Shown: positions 1 through 12,481 of the stretch, piece after piece
How the letters are laid out: each line of letters begins with the position of its first letter
Position numbering within the stretch: position 1 is the first letter of the stretch
NCBI RefSeq assembly: GCF_022581195.2
Contig: NC_061461.1
Coordinates: 10,664,001 to 10,728,000, forward strand
Direction: 5' to 3'
Length of the DNA: 64,000 nucleotides
Origin: Helicoverpa zea
Lineage: Eukaryota; Arthropoda; Insecta; Lepidoptera; Noctuidae
Program-made: the position numbers and the translations under genes
Notes under the pieces: model-generated
What the model was told of the DNA's origin: nothing
Databases searched by the model: none
Seen by the model: only the letters and a program-made list of their open reading frames with translations

Positions 1-3000
1 ATAAACTACAAGATCTCAAAAATATCTTACACAAAATTCAAACTTCTAAAGACCCAAAGCTCTGCAAGCTAGGTCACTAGACTACGAAGGGTGGTATGAA
101 TAGCATTTTGCAATAGGCGTGCATTTCTCATGAGCTCTTCATTTAGCCTCAAGCGGCGCCTTGGATTTCAATGGCGGTTTTTAAATGGGAAACCTAAGAA
201 TAGAATTGCTGTTATTTAAAGCTGTAGTGTAACCTACATGGAGTAAGGGGTGGGTGAATATGAGTTGTGATATGAAGGCTGTTCGTGTTCTGTAGTAAAT
301 GTATATGACTTTGTTGGTGTATCTTGAAGGGTTGTTCCTGGTACTTCTTACTTTTTGCTTAAAGAAAGTATGATTTTTCTGCAACATAAATATTTTCTCT
401 AGTTGTAACTTTTCGCCATTTTGCTCCATTTCACCGACTTCCCAAAAAGGAGTTTTCGATTCGACGGTTTGTTCTTTCTTTTCGCCTTCTATTTTCTCTC
501 AAACTCAAAATTTCTACACTATTTCTTCCCGTTTTCTTTCCAAGCTATCAACTAACATTACCAACAAAATACTACACCCATTTCCAGAGCAAAAAGGCTT
601 GTACACAAAACAATATCCATTCAATAGGACTGCAATAAACTGAATTACACGACACAACGCAACAAGAGCTGCACTTAGTTGCAGCTATAAATTATCCAGT
701 TATAGTACAAGTAGCGACAGGCAGTTGGTTGTACAAATGAATGTAATGATATTACAGCTCGGATAATCAGGTGATAATCGATTTGATTTAGCTGATTATC
801 GATTTGAATCGAGATGTGCGAGTGTTTTGTTTTGTCTTTATACATGTGATGTGCGGATTTTCCATGTGTTTACATATAGGTACTTCTTAAATTTATTCCA
901 TGCGTTGGATGGTATGAAATTGCAGTGCTTGGGGTCACGTCATACTGAGTCTGTTATTTTTCATTACAAAAGTAAAAATAAATTTTATCAATGATTGGAC
1001 TCATTATCTTACTCAACATTTTCGATCTCCGTCGTAGAATAATATATAAAACTAATGGGACTAAATAAAAAAGTTTACCATTTTATGCATATGAATTAGT
1101 TTAATTTTTCTAATAGGTACTTAACACTGTAACATTAGAAGGAAATCACGAGTTTCACGTACGCAAGCCTTGTTATTTCTTCTTAAGTCTAACGCGCCTT
1201 AAATCTCCAATGTTAAATGTACTGCAGTAGTACAACAGCTGTTTTAAAATATGACAAAAAGTTAATTTTTGCCAACAAAGCAGTAGTTATTTGGTATCTT
1301 CAAGGGGATGGCTTGATTCATATCCAATTGTGCTTCAATATCACTCATTTTCCACTGATTTGCAAATTTCAATATAGCCGCGGGCAGACCAAACTTACAA
1401 CTACATGGGTACTTTGCAAAAAAACAGTATGAACCATCAATTTACAAACACATTTCCAAAGGAACCATCGCAAACAAACCGATGACACCAAACAAATTCA
1501 CGATGTCTCCAATTTAGTTAAGAGCTGACCCAAAATACGTGACAGAAAGATACCCTTTCCATACGTTTCCTTTCCTTTATAGCAAAGATAAAGAACCTTG
1601 TTGATTTAGGAAAGAAAGGGAACATCAACTATCATCCTGGTTGTTTGTTATTCCGCTCGAGTTTTCTTAGGCTTGTAGGCTATAAGTCAGGGGGATTATT
1701 GAGATACGTATGGGTGACAGCTAAGTTGTAGTGACATTTGTAATTCTGTAATTTATAAGTTGATGTTCTTTTGTTTCTTTTTTGGAAAATAAGTATTAGA
1801 TTTTCTGTTTGTAAAATCATTGTTGCAATTTGAATTGGAATGAAATGATTTTACATAATATTAAGAATAATAGTGAGTACTTACGAGTTAGCTCTGGTGC
1901 CGTTTCAGGGTGAGCTGTCGCATCATCGAAACCGTTATGCGATTGTTCATACATATAATTATTTTAATCGATTTTAGTTATCTAAATAAATGTTAAACTT
2001 CACATGCATTACCAACTGGACCTTCTACAAATCTACCTCAACAACACCACTACATAGATGGATCAAATTTCGCCTTCGGCAAACCGTTTGTAGTCCACCA
2101 TTTGTAAATTTATTGGCACTACCCCTCTCCCCGCAGTAGGTATATGATTTATACCAATGGGTGGTACAGAAACGTGCCAGCGACTCACAGATTAGATTGT
2201 CCGTACTTCAGCGCGCAATAAATAGAATCTTCGCGAAATGGAAATAGACAATGCATTTAGTAAGCGTAGTGAGGTTTTAACTGTTAGATTTAACACGTAA
2301 CTAGTTGCTGTTAGGCATTGTTCTGGTTAGTATTTTTGGATGAGCTGTGAATGATTTTTGATGTCTTTTTTGAGCTAAAATTGTTGAAATAGGTATGTTC
2401 TGGTATATCTTTGATATCTTTATATACCAAAATTATAAATGCGGAAGTAATTCTATCTGTCCTGCTTTCATGCCAAGACTACTGAACCTGAAAAGTGCTG
2501 TAAATTTATGTTTGGAAAAACACAGGAGGTACAATAGAAACGTTGGACATAGACTCTGAGAACATGAAAATGTTGAGTCATAATAATAGCGTTAGTTCCT
2601 GAAGGTATTTTTTTTCCAATTACCTACTGAGCGAATTGTTTTCGTAAATTGAAAAAGGTCCTATTGGTGTGGAAATCGGTCAGTCAGCTTTACTGTTTCC
2701 CCTTTTTTATTTGAAAAGGTCTAACTCGTCTAACCATGTTTTTCCTGGTCCAATTAATCTTAGGTTGCCAAGGTAATTGACGAAATAGGTTTATTTTTTT
2801 GAAATTCATGCTGCTTTTTTGTTTGGGTTATCTGAAAGTCCTTGGCCTATTTTAGACGAAATGTGTCCCTTCGGCACTCCGCGTATCCCGAGGGAACTAC
2901 TCCCCGCACCTGGACAAAAAGTAGCCTACCTAGTAGGTATATGAACAAGTACCAGTGTGTGTAATAAAATTATATAAATTTTGATAAGGGCAGGACGATG

Positions 3001-3262
3001 CTGAATAAGTATTTGCTTGAAAGCGTAACAGACATGGTGACTTTTTTATTTATTATATTAATAAAATTTTGAAAATAAGGACTTAGGTACTTCAGTCGAT
3101 ATTTTTAGATGGAATAAGTCACTTTTTGGAAGTACCCTCACATTTTTTATGAATCATTACTTTTTGGGTTCTTAAAGCAACTTTACCTACATTTTCATCA
3201 CCCACCTTCACTACATTCCTCACAATTCCGAAGGTTCTTAAATATATATTTTGTTTCCCCAG
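1..3262. other. No recognisable gene; 5' flank or intron of the protease gene
   Basis: I see no exon I can defend here. The first recognised protease exon (from 3263) begins in the middle of a codon, so at least one upstream coding exon exists, either in this stretch or left of the window. Short open frames (for example 1217-1432) have AT-rich, low-complexity composition with no family signature. Near 772-811 the motif ATCGATTTGA occurs twice in direct orientation. Confidence 0.5.
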
Positions 3263-3427
3263 GTTACCAAATGTCCCGCAAATCCTGTGTGGCGGGAGGG
3301 GCGAAGGGGGCATGCATGTGGGTGCAGGAGTGCAACAGAGTGGGCGGCAGGCATGCTGGCGTCTGCGTCGATGGCTTCATGTTCGGCTCTTGCTGCCGGC
3401 TGCCGGATAAGCCGGTGAATGTTGAAG
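3263..3427 (+). CDS. flz: Protease exon: six-cysteine clip-like module
   Basis: The acceptor TTTCCCCAG precedes 3263 and the donor GTAAGC follows 3427. The exon starts with two bases of a split codon and ends with one. It encodes cysteines in the pattern C-X8-C-X5-C-X10-C-X8-CC, ending FGSCC, which is the clip or disulfide-knot arrangement used in regulatory regions of insect serine proteases. The preceding exon must end one base into a codon. Confidence 0.85.
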
Positions 3428-6400
3428 GTAAGCTGGGGTGGATAAGAGACTAAGGTTGACGATCTCTGGAGAGGACGCATGACTGAGCTTTGATGAGGAA
3501 CCTGTGCGTTGATGATCTCTGTCGAGGATACTTATATGATTTTTTAGTGGACCTTTATAGATAGAGGTGGATAGAAGATTCGAAACAACCAATGATGAGT
3601 TTTAGCTGGATACTAAATCTTTTAGAGTAGGTAATTTGTTGGCTATGTCTATGACCAATATTTTCGAAAAATTGTTTTAGAGACTAAGGGTGAAATCATA
3701 AATCGGAGTAGATAGGTACCAGCTATAGTTGTTACCAAAAAAGTTTGCAAGTTTTTCGTCATGTACTGTCTTTTCTGCAATGTTAATTCAATACCAGTGA
3801 CGACATCTATCGGCAATAAAGAGAACTGATATTATTTCGTAGTTATTAAGTTACATAATAAAATATTAAAATCGGCTATAACTATTTTTGTAAATAAACT
3901 TTAAGTAATATTTAATTATTCATTTAAACTGTTTCAGAACCCCCGCCGCCAGTCATAGTCACCGAGAAAATATATACAACGCCATCTAGTACAGCTCACA
4001 CTACAACTCAACCGCCAGAGACATCGACACAAACCATCTCGCGACCGAACTGGCAAACGCAGCGGCCGTCGTTCATGACCAAACCGATAGATGGCGCCCC
4101 CACGTCCTACAGCTACCGGCCGCCAGAAATAAACTTACCTTCATTAGGAAATTTAGATTCAAGTAGCGAACAAAATAGTGATATAGTTAATAAAATACCT
4201 TATAACAGTGTAAATAAATACCAAAATGTAAATAGGCCGAACAGTGAAGCGGAAACTAGTCCCCACAATAAGATTTCGTCTAGTCTTAGCATATTATCTG
4301 GAGCGCGGCCGATGGCCGTCTCGGAGCAGCATTCTGATAACAGCATTAACCCAGGTGAGTTCATGAAATTAGTTACTTAATAAACTAACTGACTGCCAAA
4401 GTCTGTAACTTATCTCCCACTTAATATAATTGTTGCAATACTATCAACTTTTCATAGATGGCGCTTTAATAAAAGTGTCGGAGTTTATTTTTATGCGATA
4501 GTATTTAAAGCTAAGTTCTTATTTTTTTATAATACAATTTGTTATGTAAAATCATTACTTTGCTTCCCTTTCAACAACGGCTTTACCTACTTCAGTTAAT
4601 TCTGCCACCTATTTGCAAAACATGAAACCTTGCAGTCACCACAAGACAAGAGAACAGCCCGAACAAAATCCCCAGTTCTTCAGTTCATAAATACAGAGTC
4701 CAAACCCAGATGACACTATACATAAAATCCCAAAAACTTACCTTCGACTCCAAAAATTCCAGGTCAATACAATTCAAGACCCAGCAACCTGAACACGATA
4801 CATTGGCAGGGCACAACCGAGCCTTCATTCATCACAAAGCCTCGACCTTCTTGGGAGAAACCAGCGGGGAAGCCGAAGCCAACTAAGAAGTTCACCACGA
4901 CGACCAGCAAGCCACATAAGAATTATATCAAGCCGAAGGATCCGGCGCTGAATATGATTAACAGGACCGAGGAGTCCACTGCAGCGCCTATTCAGACGAC
5001 GGCTGCTACTAATACTGTCGGTTAGTATGTTACTGTTACAGCCTTTTTTATCGTCCCACTGCTGGGCACAGGCCTCCTCTCACACGGAGAAGGATTGAGT
5101 CGGTTAGTACATGGATTTTGAAAGAGTTTCTTATTGCATGGAGAGAAAAATCGGGATGACTTTTATTGTATGATAACATCTGGAGGAAATCAGTCATGAT
5201 ATTAATGACAGTAAAATAGCTTCATATTGATAATAATAAATAATAGTAACAATTGGTTACTAAAACAATATGTAAATGCATTTAATTACCTACCTAAAAA
5301 ATTAATCAAAGATAAATTAGTTACAGTAATTTAGAAGCCATTAACCGTAGCCACTGCTCAGAAAGATTGTACTTTATACGCTGAGCTTTTATCACAGATT
5401 ACATATTAGGTATTTGCATCGTAGGAACGTACAGATACGTAGGGAGCTGTTAATTAATTTCGTAAAGTGTCACTAAATAAAGCAATAGAAGCATTAATAA
5501 AACCTCTTCTCAAAATAGTGGTTAAAACCCCATTCGTACCCTTAAAAAGTAATTTAAGCTAACCCACACAATTAAATTCGTCCAATGCAAATTACATAGA
5601 CTCTCAAAATATACTTCCCGGTAACTAATCTTCTTGGCCGTTAGGAGCCCTTACATTAAATGCGTTATATTCACGGAGGAAGGAAGATAGCAGAGATGCT
5701 ATAGGGAAGGTAGGTCAGGTGCCTTCTTGTAGGTCAGGGTAAAGTACGGTACGGTAGGCGAGATCAATTACTAGAACTGACGAAGCAATCTGACAAATAC
5801 CTATGTCAAAGATTGGTCTTGACTAATTGGTATTGATATTTTGAAAACAATGTATCGGTTCCATAGAAGGCGTGTAAGGGCAAAGCTAGTAACGTTCTTC
5901 GTCCCTCAAACACCCACATTTTGGCACGCTTAGGAAGGAGGTTTTGCATTATGACATCTCGGCTAGTCATTCTATTCTCTATGGTTATATTTGAAGAGCC
6001 ATTAAACTGAGTTGAAACTTTTTATGGTTTCCCTGAAAATTACATTTTAATGTGATTTAGTAATGCATTTGGATGATTCTATCTGGAGTAAACTCGACCT
6101 GGTTGCAGCACTTTAAGTGCATAGTGTAACTAGGATTGCGTTTAAATGGGAATGATAATGCATTATATCTCGCGCAGGTAAAATTAATGTTTCCGAATGA
6201 GCAGAGGTTTTATTATATTTCATGCAATTTAGAATAAGTATCTTACTACAATATGAGTTTGATATTGCGTTTGTGGGACCTACCTATCAAAGCCACTTCG
6301 TGGCCTTATAGTTGAAATTTCACTTTTTATAGTTAAGGTCTTACAAATTCAAATGAGCTTTGTTAGTTTCATCTAACACGTCAACGGTTTCTAAGAATGT

Positions 6401-9400
6401 TTACTTTTTGTTTCTTCATCCAGTCTAACCATCCATTCAATTATGTTGTATTTGAAACACATTAATTTCCAGTTCCTTAGTAGTAGGTAGACTGTTTTTA
6501 ATTGCTCAATAACCCTTTTCCAGAATGTGGTCTAACAGCAATGTGGCCCCGTCCAGAATCCCGTATCATGGGCGGCAAGGACTCCAGCTTCGGTCGCTGG
6601 CCATGGCAGGTGTCTGTCAGGAGAACTTCTTACTTCGGGTTCTCTTCCACGCATAGGTGTGGGGGCGCCATTATCAACGAAGGCTGGATCGCTACAGCTG
6701 GACATTGTGTTGATGAGTAAGTTGTTTTAGAATAAAATTTGTTTGATTCGGATCATGATATGTAAGTAACAGCCGCAAAGATCGACCAATCACCAACACG
6801 GGTCAAACTGGACAGTGATAATAATATGTTAGTAACAGCAATGGGTCGACCTATCACGGGTCAAGCAATGATTGATCAGATGTGGCTGGATCACGAATAG
6901 GTCTTGCCAAATGTATACTTGTCTTACTCAGGTAACTAAGCTTAGAAGTTCCGGATCGGAAGTAGGTGCTTATTATGAAATTTATTTGTATTTTGTCAGT
7001 GGTATTACCTGTACGTATAGATACTAAATTAGCCGATGGTAGCTTCAGTGTTATTTAGGAAACAACAGGAAATAAAAGTTTTTGGCCAAAACAGAAAATA
7101 AAACTTTAATGCGTGGAACAACTTACAATGGTATACCTGGTAGTCTTGTTTATTCACAAAACATTTTACACGAATAGAAAATGTAATTCACACATTTATT
7201 CCACCTGCATTTCTAGAGAAACTTACCAGCACATGAAAAATACAATTCAGTTCATTTTCAAACACATCTTCGGCGGACTTGATTCTATTAAGTATTTTGC
7301 ATGTTCCTCTTGCATCGAAGAATATTTGCATCCATACCTACTCTGTAAACAGAAACTTTCATTATTAAGATAGTGTATCGCGATTTTGTGTTCAAAAATA
7401 GCGTGAAATATACGGTATACTTGAGAAGATTGAGCTAAAAATGATGCAAACATGATATGAATTAAGTTCTGTATTACAAAACAAGAGAAAAAAACCTTCA
7501 CCCACAGCACATTTCTAAATAGATCTATACAATTAAATGACTTCAGATCTCCACAATCCTTCAGCATATTTATTTCTCAGTTTATAATCACAGTATTTCA
7601 AACTGCTTAACGTGGCCTATATAAAATCATTAGGTATTTACTTTAATTATTTGAACCAAAGTAAGTCCACTGCTAAACGTCGACCTTTTCTTTAAAGTAC
7701 CTCAGCTTTAATTCTCTAAGAAACTGGCGACTTACAAAGGATAACAAGCTTGAAACAAACTGGCCACAATTTCGCAACTCGCATTCCACCCTCCCTTTTA
7801 TCACGAAAAAAACTCTTAAACATCTTAAGTCTTCCTGAGAAATGTTTTATCAAAATCCATCTAGTAATCCCGAGATTAGCGCATTCATACAGACAGACAG
7901 ACGGCTCTTCTTTCATTTTATTTTTTATATTTCCCATCTTTAGTCCTTTGTAAGTAGATTACAGTAAAAACAAAGTAAAGGGAACAGTCTAAACACCGTA
8001 AAAAGGGAATTAAAACGAAGTATCTTTAATGGAAGCTGTCTTAGACAGGATGACTTGGTTGTGCAAAATTTAAAGGCATACCGTCTTACCACAAAAAACT
8101 TTTAAACGTCAGTTTATGCCTTGTCTAAAAAAATGTCAAATTATGACGTTGACATATGGTTCATTTTGCAGCCCAAATTTTATTCGACAAGTGTAAAACA
8201 GGGTTTAAAGTTTTTGTAGTAAGGCCCTGTAGGTTTATGTTTCCTAATGTAGTAAATACATTTTTTTTACGACGTAGTACTACTACGGAGTATTACTTCT
8301 TATACTATTACCGTCTTACCACAAAAACTTTTAAACGTCAGTTTATGCCTTGTCTAAAAAAATGTCAAATTATGACGTTGACATATGGTTCATTTTGCAG
8401 CCAAAATTTTATTAGACAAGTGTAAAACAGGGTTTAAAGTTTTTGTAGTAAGGCCCTTATTGTTTATGGTAATAAGGTAAGGTAAAGATGTTTTATCTCA
8501 CTAAAACGGGTGAACCATACCCGTGTGTGTAGACGCACATGCATATTGACTTTGTGTGATTCGGCGACTCGATGACTAGATACTGAAGGCTCCCGAGCTT
8601 ATGTATATAAAGATCATACGCATGTACGAGTATTGAACATCTACCTATAGCTTCTAAATACTTAAATGAATTTGAACCGGTATTGGTAAAAATAATGAAT
8701 TAAACATTTCAATGAGTACAAAATTAGAATTTTCTTAAAATCATATCATGAAAACCTGAAATTCCAAAGAAATGTAGAAAACACGTCATTACTATAGTTT
8801 TTATCCATTCTACATCAATTTATCAGACGAATTTTATTAATATTTTTTGGGCCAATTTGTTCGTTGCCCGCGGACAACTATCGTATAACTTTGTTAGGTT
8901 TCATTAGGTATCTATATTTCCATTTTTTACATGGACGACGTTATTGAAGCTTTAACGTGTTGCAAAGCTGGTATAAAAAAACACTGAAATTGACTATGTG
9001 ATGAACGAAAAAATACATAGAAACTAGCACTTACTGATAACCTAAACCTAGTACATGGACCATACACAATTTGCATTACCTTAAATTGAATAGGTACTTC
9101 TGGGACCAGCTATGAAGTTACGAATCCACAGCATAGATTTTCAGTGTTAGCCAAAATTTGGAACGACCAATCCATCCAGGTTTTGCTTTCAAAAGGAAAA
9201 TGGCGATGGATGTGAACGGTTTTGTGGGAATTAAGGGAACCATCTGCGGTGTTGAGCGAGTTTTAATGGCTCCTACATACAATAGACTATTGAGCTAGAC
9301 TGTTACATAGATTTGATGTTGTCTAGTGCGCTTAAGAAACTGTCTGAGTTTTTCTTACCTTTTAAATTGGATAAGGTGATATTCTGGTTTAGGAATTCCT

Positions 9401-11459
9401 GGCGAAAGAACTACTTTCTTAATTTAATTCTTACGACTTGTTCGTTCGACTTGTCAAAAGAAAGCAATCACGACCTCTAAGAATTAAGTACTTAAGATTA
9501 TTTTCACAATAAAGCGTCAATGCAGTGTTTCTTTTCCAGATTTCATAACCCTAATTTAAATAATTTTCATTAACCAAATCAATCAAAGTCAAAGTCAAAT
9601 TCTTTCCAGCCTCCTAACATCGCAAATAAGGATCCGAGTGGGCGAATACGATTTCTCATCCGTATCAGAAGAATACCCATTCGTAGAGAGTGGAGTAGCC
9701 AGGAAGGCTGTTCATCCTAAATACAACTACTACACTTATGAATATGACTTGGCTCTGGTGAAGTTAGAGGCTCCAGTGCAGTTCGCTCCTCATATATCTC
9801 CTATATGTCTCCCGGCAACTGATGACCTGTTAGTGGGGGAGAATGCTACGGTCACTGGTTGGGGAAGGCTATCAGAAGGCGGTGTGTTACCATCGGTTCT
9901 TCAAGAGGTAAGAATAACGCAGAACATTACTTTTGTTGTTGAGCTAATACATACATACAGGAATTAATGATACATATAAATGAGTTGTTGGGTTCAGTTA
10001 TTAGAACAATTTTCGATATTAGTCCGGAGTCTGCTAAGAATCACGGTGCTTTACTTAGGAATTAAATGAAACTGGACTCGACCGATTGAAATAATACACA
10101 GGATTAATATCAGTCTTCTAAAACAAATCTCCTTCTGTTCAGGTGCAAGTACCAATAGTATCGAACGAGCGATGTAAGTCGATGTTCCTGAGGGCTGGCA
10201 GACAGGAGTTCATTCCAGACATCTTCCTCTGCGCTGGACATGAGAGAGGAGGACACGACTCCTGTCAAGGAGATTCAGGTGGACCTTTGCAGGTAATCAT
10301 CATTATTGCTTTTTTATGGTCTCAGGGCTCTTCTCATGCATAGAAAGAATGGGTGTTTCTCAAAAAGCTTTATCAAAAAAAAAATCGCCAAGGGTTTGCC
10401 CAACATCATTTTTTTTTTCATTATTTAAAGATAGTCTTAAAAACTACCCAAAATGGAATCTTATTTAAAAATAAGCCCAAAATGGAATCGAACCTATGTA
10501 TGCGCTGAGAAACAAATAATTATTCTGCAAGACTCGGGTAAAATTGCGTGATACAGGGTCATTTGGGCAACAAAAGCTAATAGAAAAATTTTAAACATTG
10601 CTTGCAGTTAATACAGTGTCATCAAAAGTTAGAATGGCATTTTACACATAGAACCTCCATAAAACAACAAGAATGGACAAATTCCACCCACAAAATTACT
10701 TTAAAATATTTTTCAAACCCAACTGTTGCAATGTCCCTTCATTTTACTAAAGATACTTTTGTTTAAACTATCAAAGGCAAAGTGCGAACAATTTGAGTTA
10801 AAAGCTTCATAATTATAACAAATCTTGCGCACTTGAAACTTTCACGAATAACATTACAGGTTCCAAGAAATAGTTTTATTGGAGTTTCGGAAACTCATTA
10901 TACACAATCTTCACGAAAGTTTTAGTCTGTTCAAATCTTTTCTAAACGTGTACATTGTATAGGGTTAGAAACAAGAATATAATTGACAACTTCTAGAACG
11001 ACTTCTAAAAGTTTTAAGTCCTTACCTTCGAACCTTTTCAACTTCTTCTCAACCTCGGCCTCTACAAAAGAAAGTTTTGCTTTCTTTATCTTAAGTTTAG
11101 GATAGTTTTGTATAAAATTATTTTTATCAATGAGACCATTTTAGCTGTATAGTGTTGTCGTAGTTAAAAACTGGCTTCATTTTCTTGTGTTTGTTATAAA
11201 TTAAAGTTTTTCCTGCATTATATGGCTGCCAGGATACAGTATAGTTGTAAATAATTATATACTCTCATTCTTGAAGTATTGTTTCATTGTTATTAATTCT
11301 AATTATTTTCTATTTTGCCAGGTCAAAGGAAAAGATCAGCGGTATTTCTTAGCTGGAATCATCAGCTGGGGCATCGGATGCGGGGAAGCGAACCTCCCAG
11401 GTGTTTGCACTAGGATATCAAAATTCGTTCCTTGGATTTTGCAAACAGTCAACTCTTAG
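3263..11459 (+). CDS. flz: Filzig-like clip/trypsin-type serine protease (3' seven exons)
   Basis: Secreted or membrane-associated S1-family protease; in Drosophila, filzig is needed for tracheal filzkorper maturation (family knowledge). Seven exons join in frame at 3263-3427, 3938-4354, 4763-5020, 6524-6716, 9610-9907, 10143-10292 and 11322-11459, giving 539 visible residues. Residues 9-45 form a six-cysteine clip-like knot. About 56-280 is a Pro/Thr/Ser-rich linker. The catalytic domain spans about 295-539, after activation site SR|IMGG. The triad is His341 (TAGHC), Asp391 (YDLAL) and Ser489 (GDSGGP), with Asp483 predicting cleavage after Arg/Lys. The domain matches filzig closely in several stretches, such as GRQEFIPDIFLCAG, recalled from memory and not aligned. 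The 5' end is missing from what I recognise. The activation site has IMGG where IVGG is usual, and the His motif is TAGHC where TAAHC is usual. Introns contain MITE, SINE and other repeat insertions. Confidence 0.9.
3938..4354 (+). CDS. flz: Protease exon: Pro/Thr-rich linker, first part
   Basis: Acceptor GTTTCAG, donor GTGAGT. The split codon joins G|AA, giving EPPPPVIVTEK at the start. The product is low-complexity and rich in Ser, Thr, Pro and Asn, as expected for the unstructured stalk between the clip module and the catalytic domain. It probably carries O-glycosylation; that is inference. Confidence 0.8.
4763..5020 (+). CDS. flz: Protease exon: Pro/Lys/Thr-rich linker, second part
   Basis: The acceptor AATTCCAG ends at 4762 and the donor GTTAGT starts at 5021. 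The exon reads in frame from the previous one (G|GT). Its composition is Lys/Pro/Thr rich (KPAGKPKPTKKFTTTT), and it ends in a run of Thr and Ala. It is not marked by a long ORF of its own; I place it because both splice sites and phases (1/1) match the flanking exons and the frame stays open for 86 codons. Confidence 0.75.
5037..5103 (-). repeat. SINE 3' fragment
   Basis: This is the reverse complement of the 3' end of the SINE at 15928-16189: it shares the 'cccagcagtgggacgat' core and the flanking 'gagaggaggcct'. It lies just inside the intron after the exon ending at 5020. The tRNA-like head is missing. Confidence 0.6.
5680..5985 (+). repeat. Dispersed repeat, copy A of three
   Basis: Shares blocks with 17577-17903 (same strand) and 49243-49560 (opposite strand): 'taggtcaggtgccttct', a middle block with 'aggcgtgtaagggcaaag', and the end block 'gctagtcattctattctc'. 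The copies are clearly diverged. It is probably a non-coding transposable element; I cannot name the family. It lies in the protease intron between 5020 and 6524. Confidence 0.55.
6524..6716 (+). CDS. flz: Protease exon: activation site and catalytic His
   Basis: Acceptor CTTTTCCAG, donor GTAAGT. It starts ECGL, the cysteine that normally tethers the light chain, followed by the activation site SR|IMGG, the GRWPWQVSV strand, the CGGAIINEGWIATAGHC motif with the catalytic His, and ends with a codon split after two bases (GA|C, Asp). Confidence 0.92.
8081..8228. mobile_element. MITE-like element, copy 1 of adjacent pair
   Basis: About 148 bp with imperfect terminal inverted repeats: the left end reads CTTACCACAAAAA and the right end, reversed, reads CTTACTACAAAAA. 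It is nearly identical to 8311-8458. The interior has no coding potential. I could not identify a clear target-site duplication. Confidence 0.65.
8311..8458. mobile_element. MITE-like element, copy 2 of adjacent pair
   Basis: Same orientation and nearly the same sequence as 8081-8228, offset by about 230 bp. The 82-bp spacer contains the palindrome GTAGTACTAC. Either two insertions of one family or a local duplication of a single insertion would explain it. Confidence 0.65.
9610..9907 (+). CDS. flz: Protease exon: catalytic Asp
   Basis: Acceptor TCTTTCCAG, donor GTAAGA, ending in phase 0. It encodes RVGEYDFSSV, the YDLALVKLE strand with the catalytic Asp, the ISPICLP and VTGWGRLSEGG motifs, and LPSVLQE. 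These are textbook S1 landmarks and match filzig well. Confidence 0.93.
10143..10292 (+). CDS. flz: Protease exon: S1-pocket Asp and catalytic Ser
   Basis: The acceptor AG is at 10141-10142, the donor is GTAATC, and both ends are in phase 0. It encodes VQVPIVSNERCK, the FIPDIFLCAG segment and DSCQGDSGGP. The Asp six residues before the catalytic Ser predicts trypsin-like specificity. Confidence 0.93.
10293..11321 (+). other. Intron of the protease gene
   Basis: Donor GTAATC, acceptor TTTTGCCAG. AT-rich; I see no further feature in it. Confidence 0.7.
11322..11459 (+). CDS. flz: Protease last coding exon
   Basis: Begins in phase 0 with VKGKDQRYFLAG, continues IISWGIGCGEANLPGVCTRISKF and ends WILQTVNS before TAG at 11457-11459. 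It supplies the SWG substrate-binding segment and the last disulfide cysteine of the S1 fold. Confidence 0.93.
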   Translation, partial: VKGKDQRYFLAGIISWGIGCGEANLPGVCTRISKFVPWILQTVNS

Positions 11460-12481
11460 GTCTAACCTTGAAGAGATAGTGGAACGTTCAGTGACAAAGT
11501 GATGAACAGTGACTCGAAACGAATTCGTTACAAGTGCAGCATAAGTTACCTTCAAAAATGTTGATTGGATTCAACGTTTTCTGAGGCGTTTAATTAGGAA
11601 TATCTCGCCAGGAGCTTGCAGAACTCGTGATGGCGAGATTCTGCATCAACCGGGAACGGAGCTTCATAATGGTGATATTTTTAAGCTTCACAATAAACGC
11701 CCTGATGACTGCTTTGAGGCTGTAGAACTTGAGCAACGTGTATTTGATGCTGATCTTATTATACAAACAAATAATAAGTGGTAACATGCTAGTATTTGTA
11801 GTACTTGCTGCAACGATGAAAATACTACTAGGAATAAAAAGCACACAGTCAAAAACGCAGGAAATTCGTCGTAGCGTGCAGAGGTATAGGCACATTGGAT
11901 TGGTAAACGTATTTGACCTGCAGCCGAAATGGCTAACGTGCTTGACAGTTTTAGGTACTTTAAAAGCTAAAAAGCGGGTACCGTTTAGCTTTATTGACAA
12001 ATTAAAGAACTTATTTAAATGAATTTTAAGTTGTAGTAAAATCAGTATCAATATACAACTACTTGGCCTTATAATATGCACTTGAAACAATTCTTTGTAA
12101 ATACAATCTATTTTAAAATCGTTTTTATCTAAATTAGTTTAACTTAATACATTCTAAGGTAAACCTGTATGCTCAAACGTATTGTAAATATATTTGCGTA
12201 TGTATCTTGCCGTTTTAATTAAGTTTGTATTATTAATACAGTATTATTGACTTGCTTGCTGTTAGGATCGCCTGTTTTGTAAATATTAACAGATTGTTTT
12301 GGCTCCTTGAAAGAAATGTAGTGTTTTATAAGAGGAAGGATGACGAGCCATCGAAAGATTGTAATAAGTCAAAATAAAATTGATTACTTTTAAAGTAACA
12401 ATGATGAACAAATTGGTGCTTAGAATTTAGACATGATTCAAGATGATGCAAAACAGTTTTAGAATCATATTTGTAAATAAA
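11460..12481 (+). other. flz: Probable 3' UTR of the protease gene
   Basis: AT-rich sequence after the stop codon. AATAAA hexamers at 12373-12378 and 12476-12481 are candidate polyadenylation signals. A 97-codon frame (11729-12022 +, starting at TTG right after an in-frame stop) and a 166-codon frame on the other strand lie here; neither shows a recognisable domain, and I treat both as chance frames. Confidence 0.5.

Larger units (their letters stand above)
6717..9609 (+). other. 2.9-kb intron of the protease gene
   Basis: Donor GTAAGT at 6717 and acceptor TCTTTCCAG ending at 9609. Apart from the MITE pair at 8081-8458 I recognise nothing in it. Short open frames at 7113-7373 (+) and 7247-7567 (-) have the composition of AT-rich intron sequence. 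Confidence 0.7.

Noticed and set aside
11590..12090. 166-codon open frame on the minus strand and 97-codon frame on the plus strand after the protease stop
   Set aside because: Both lie in the AT-rich 3' UTR, lack a good start or domain, and overlap each other; chance frames are more likely.
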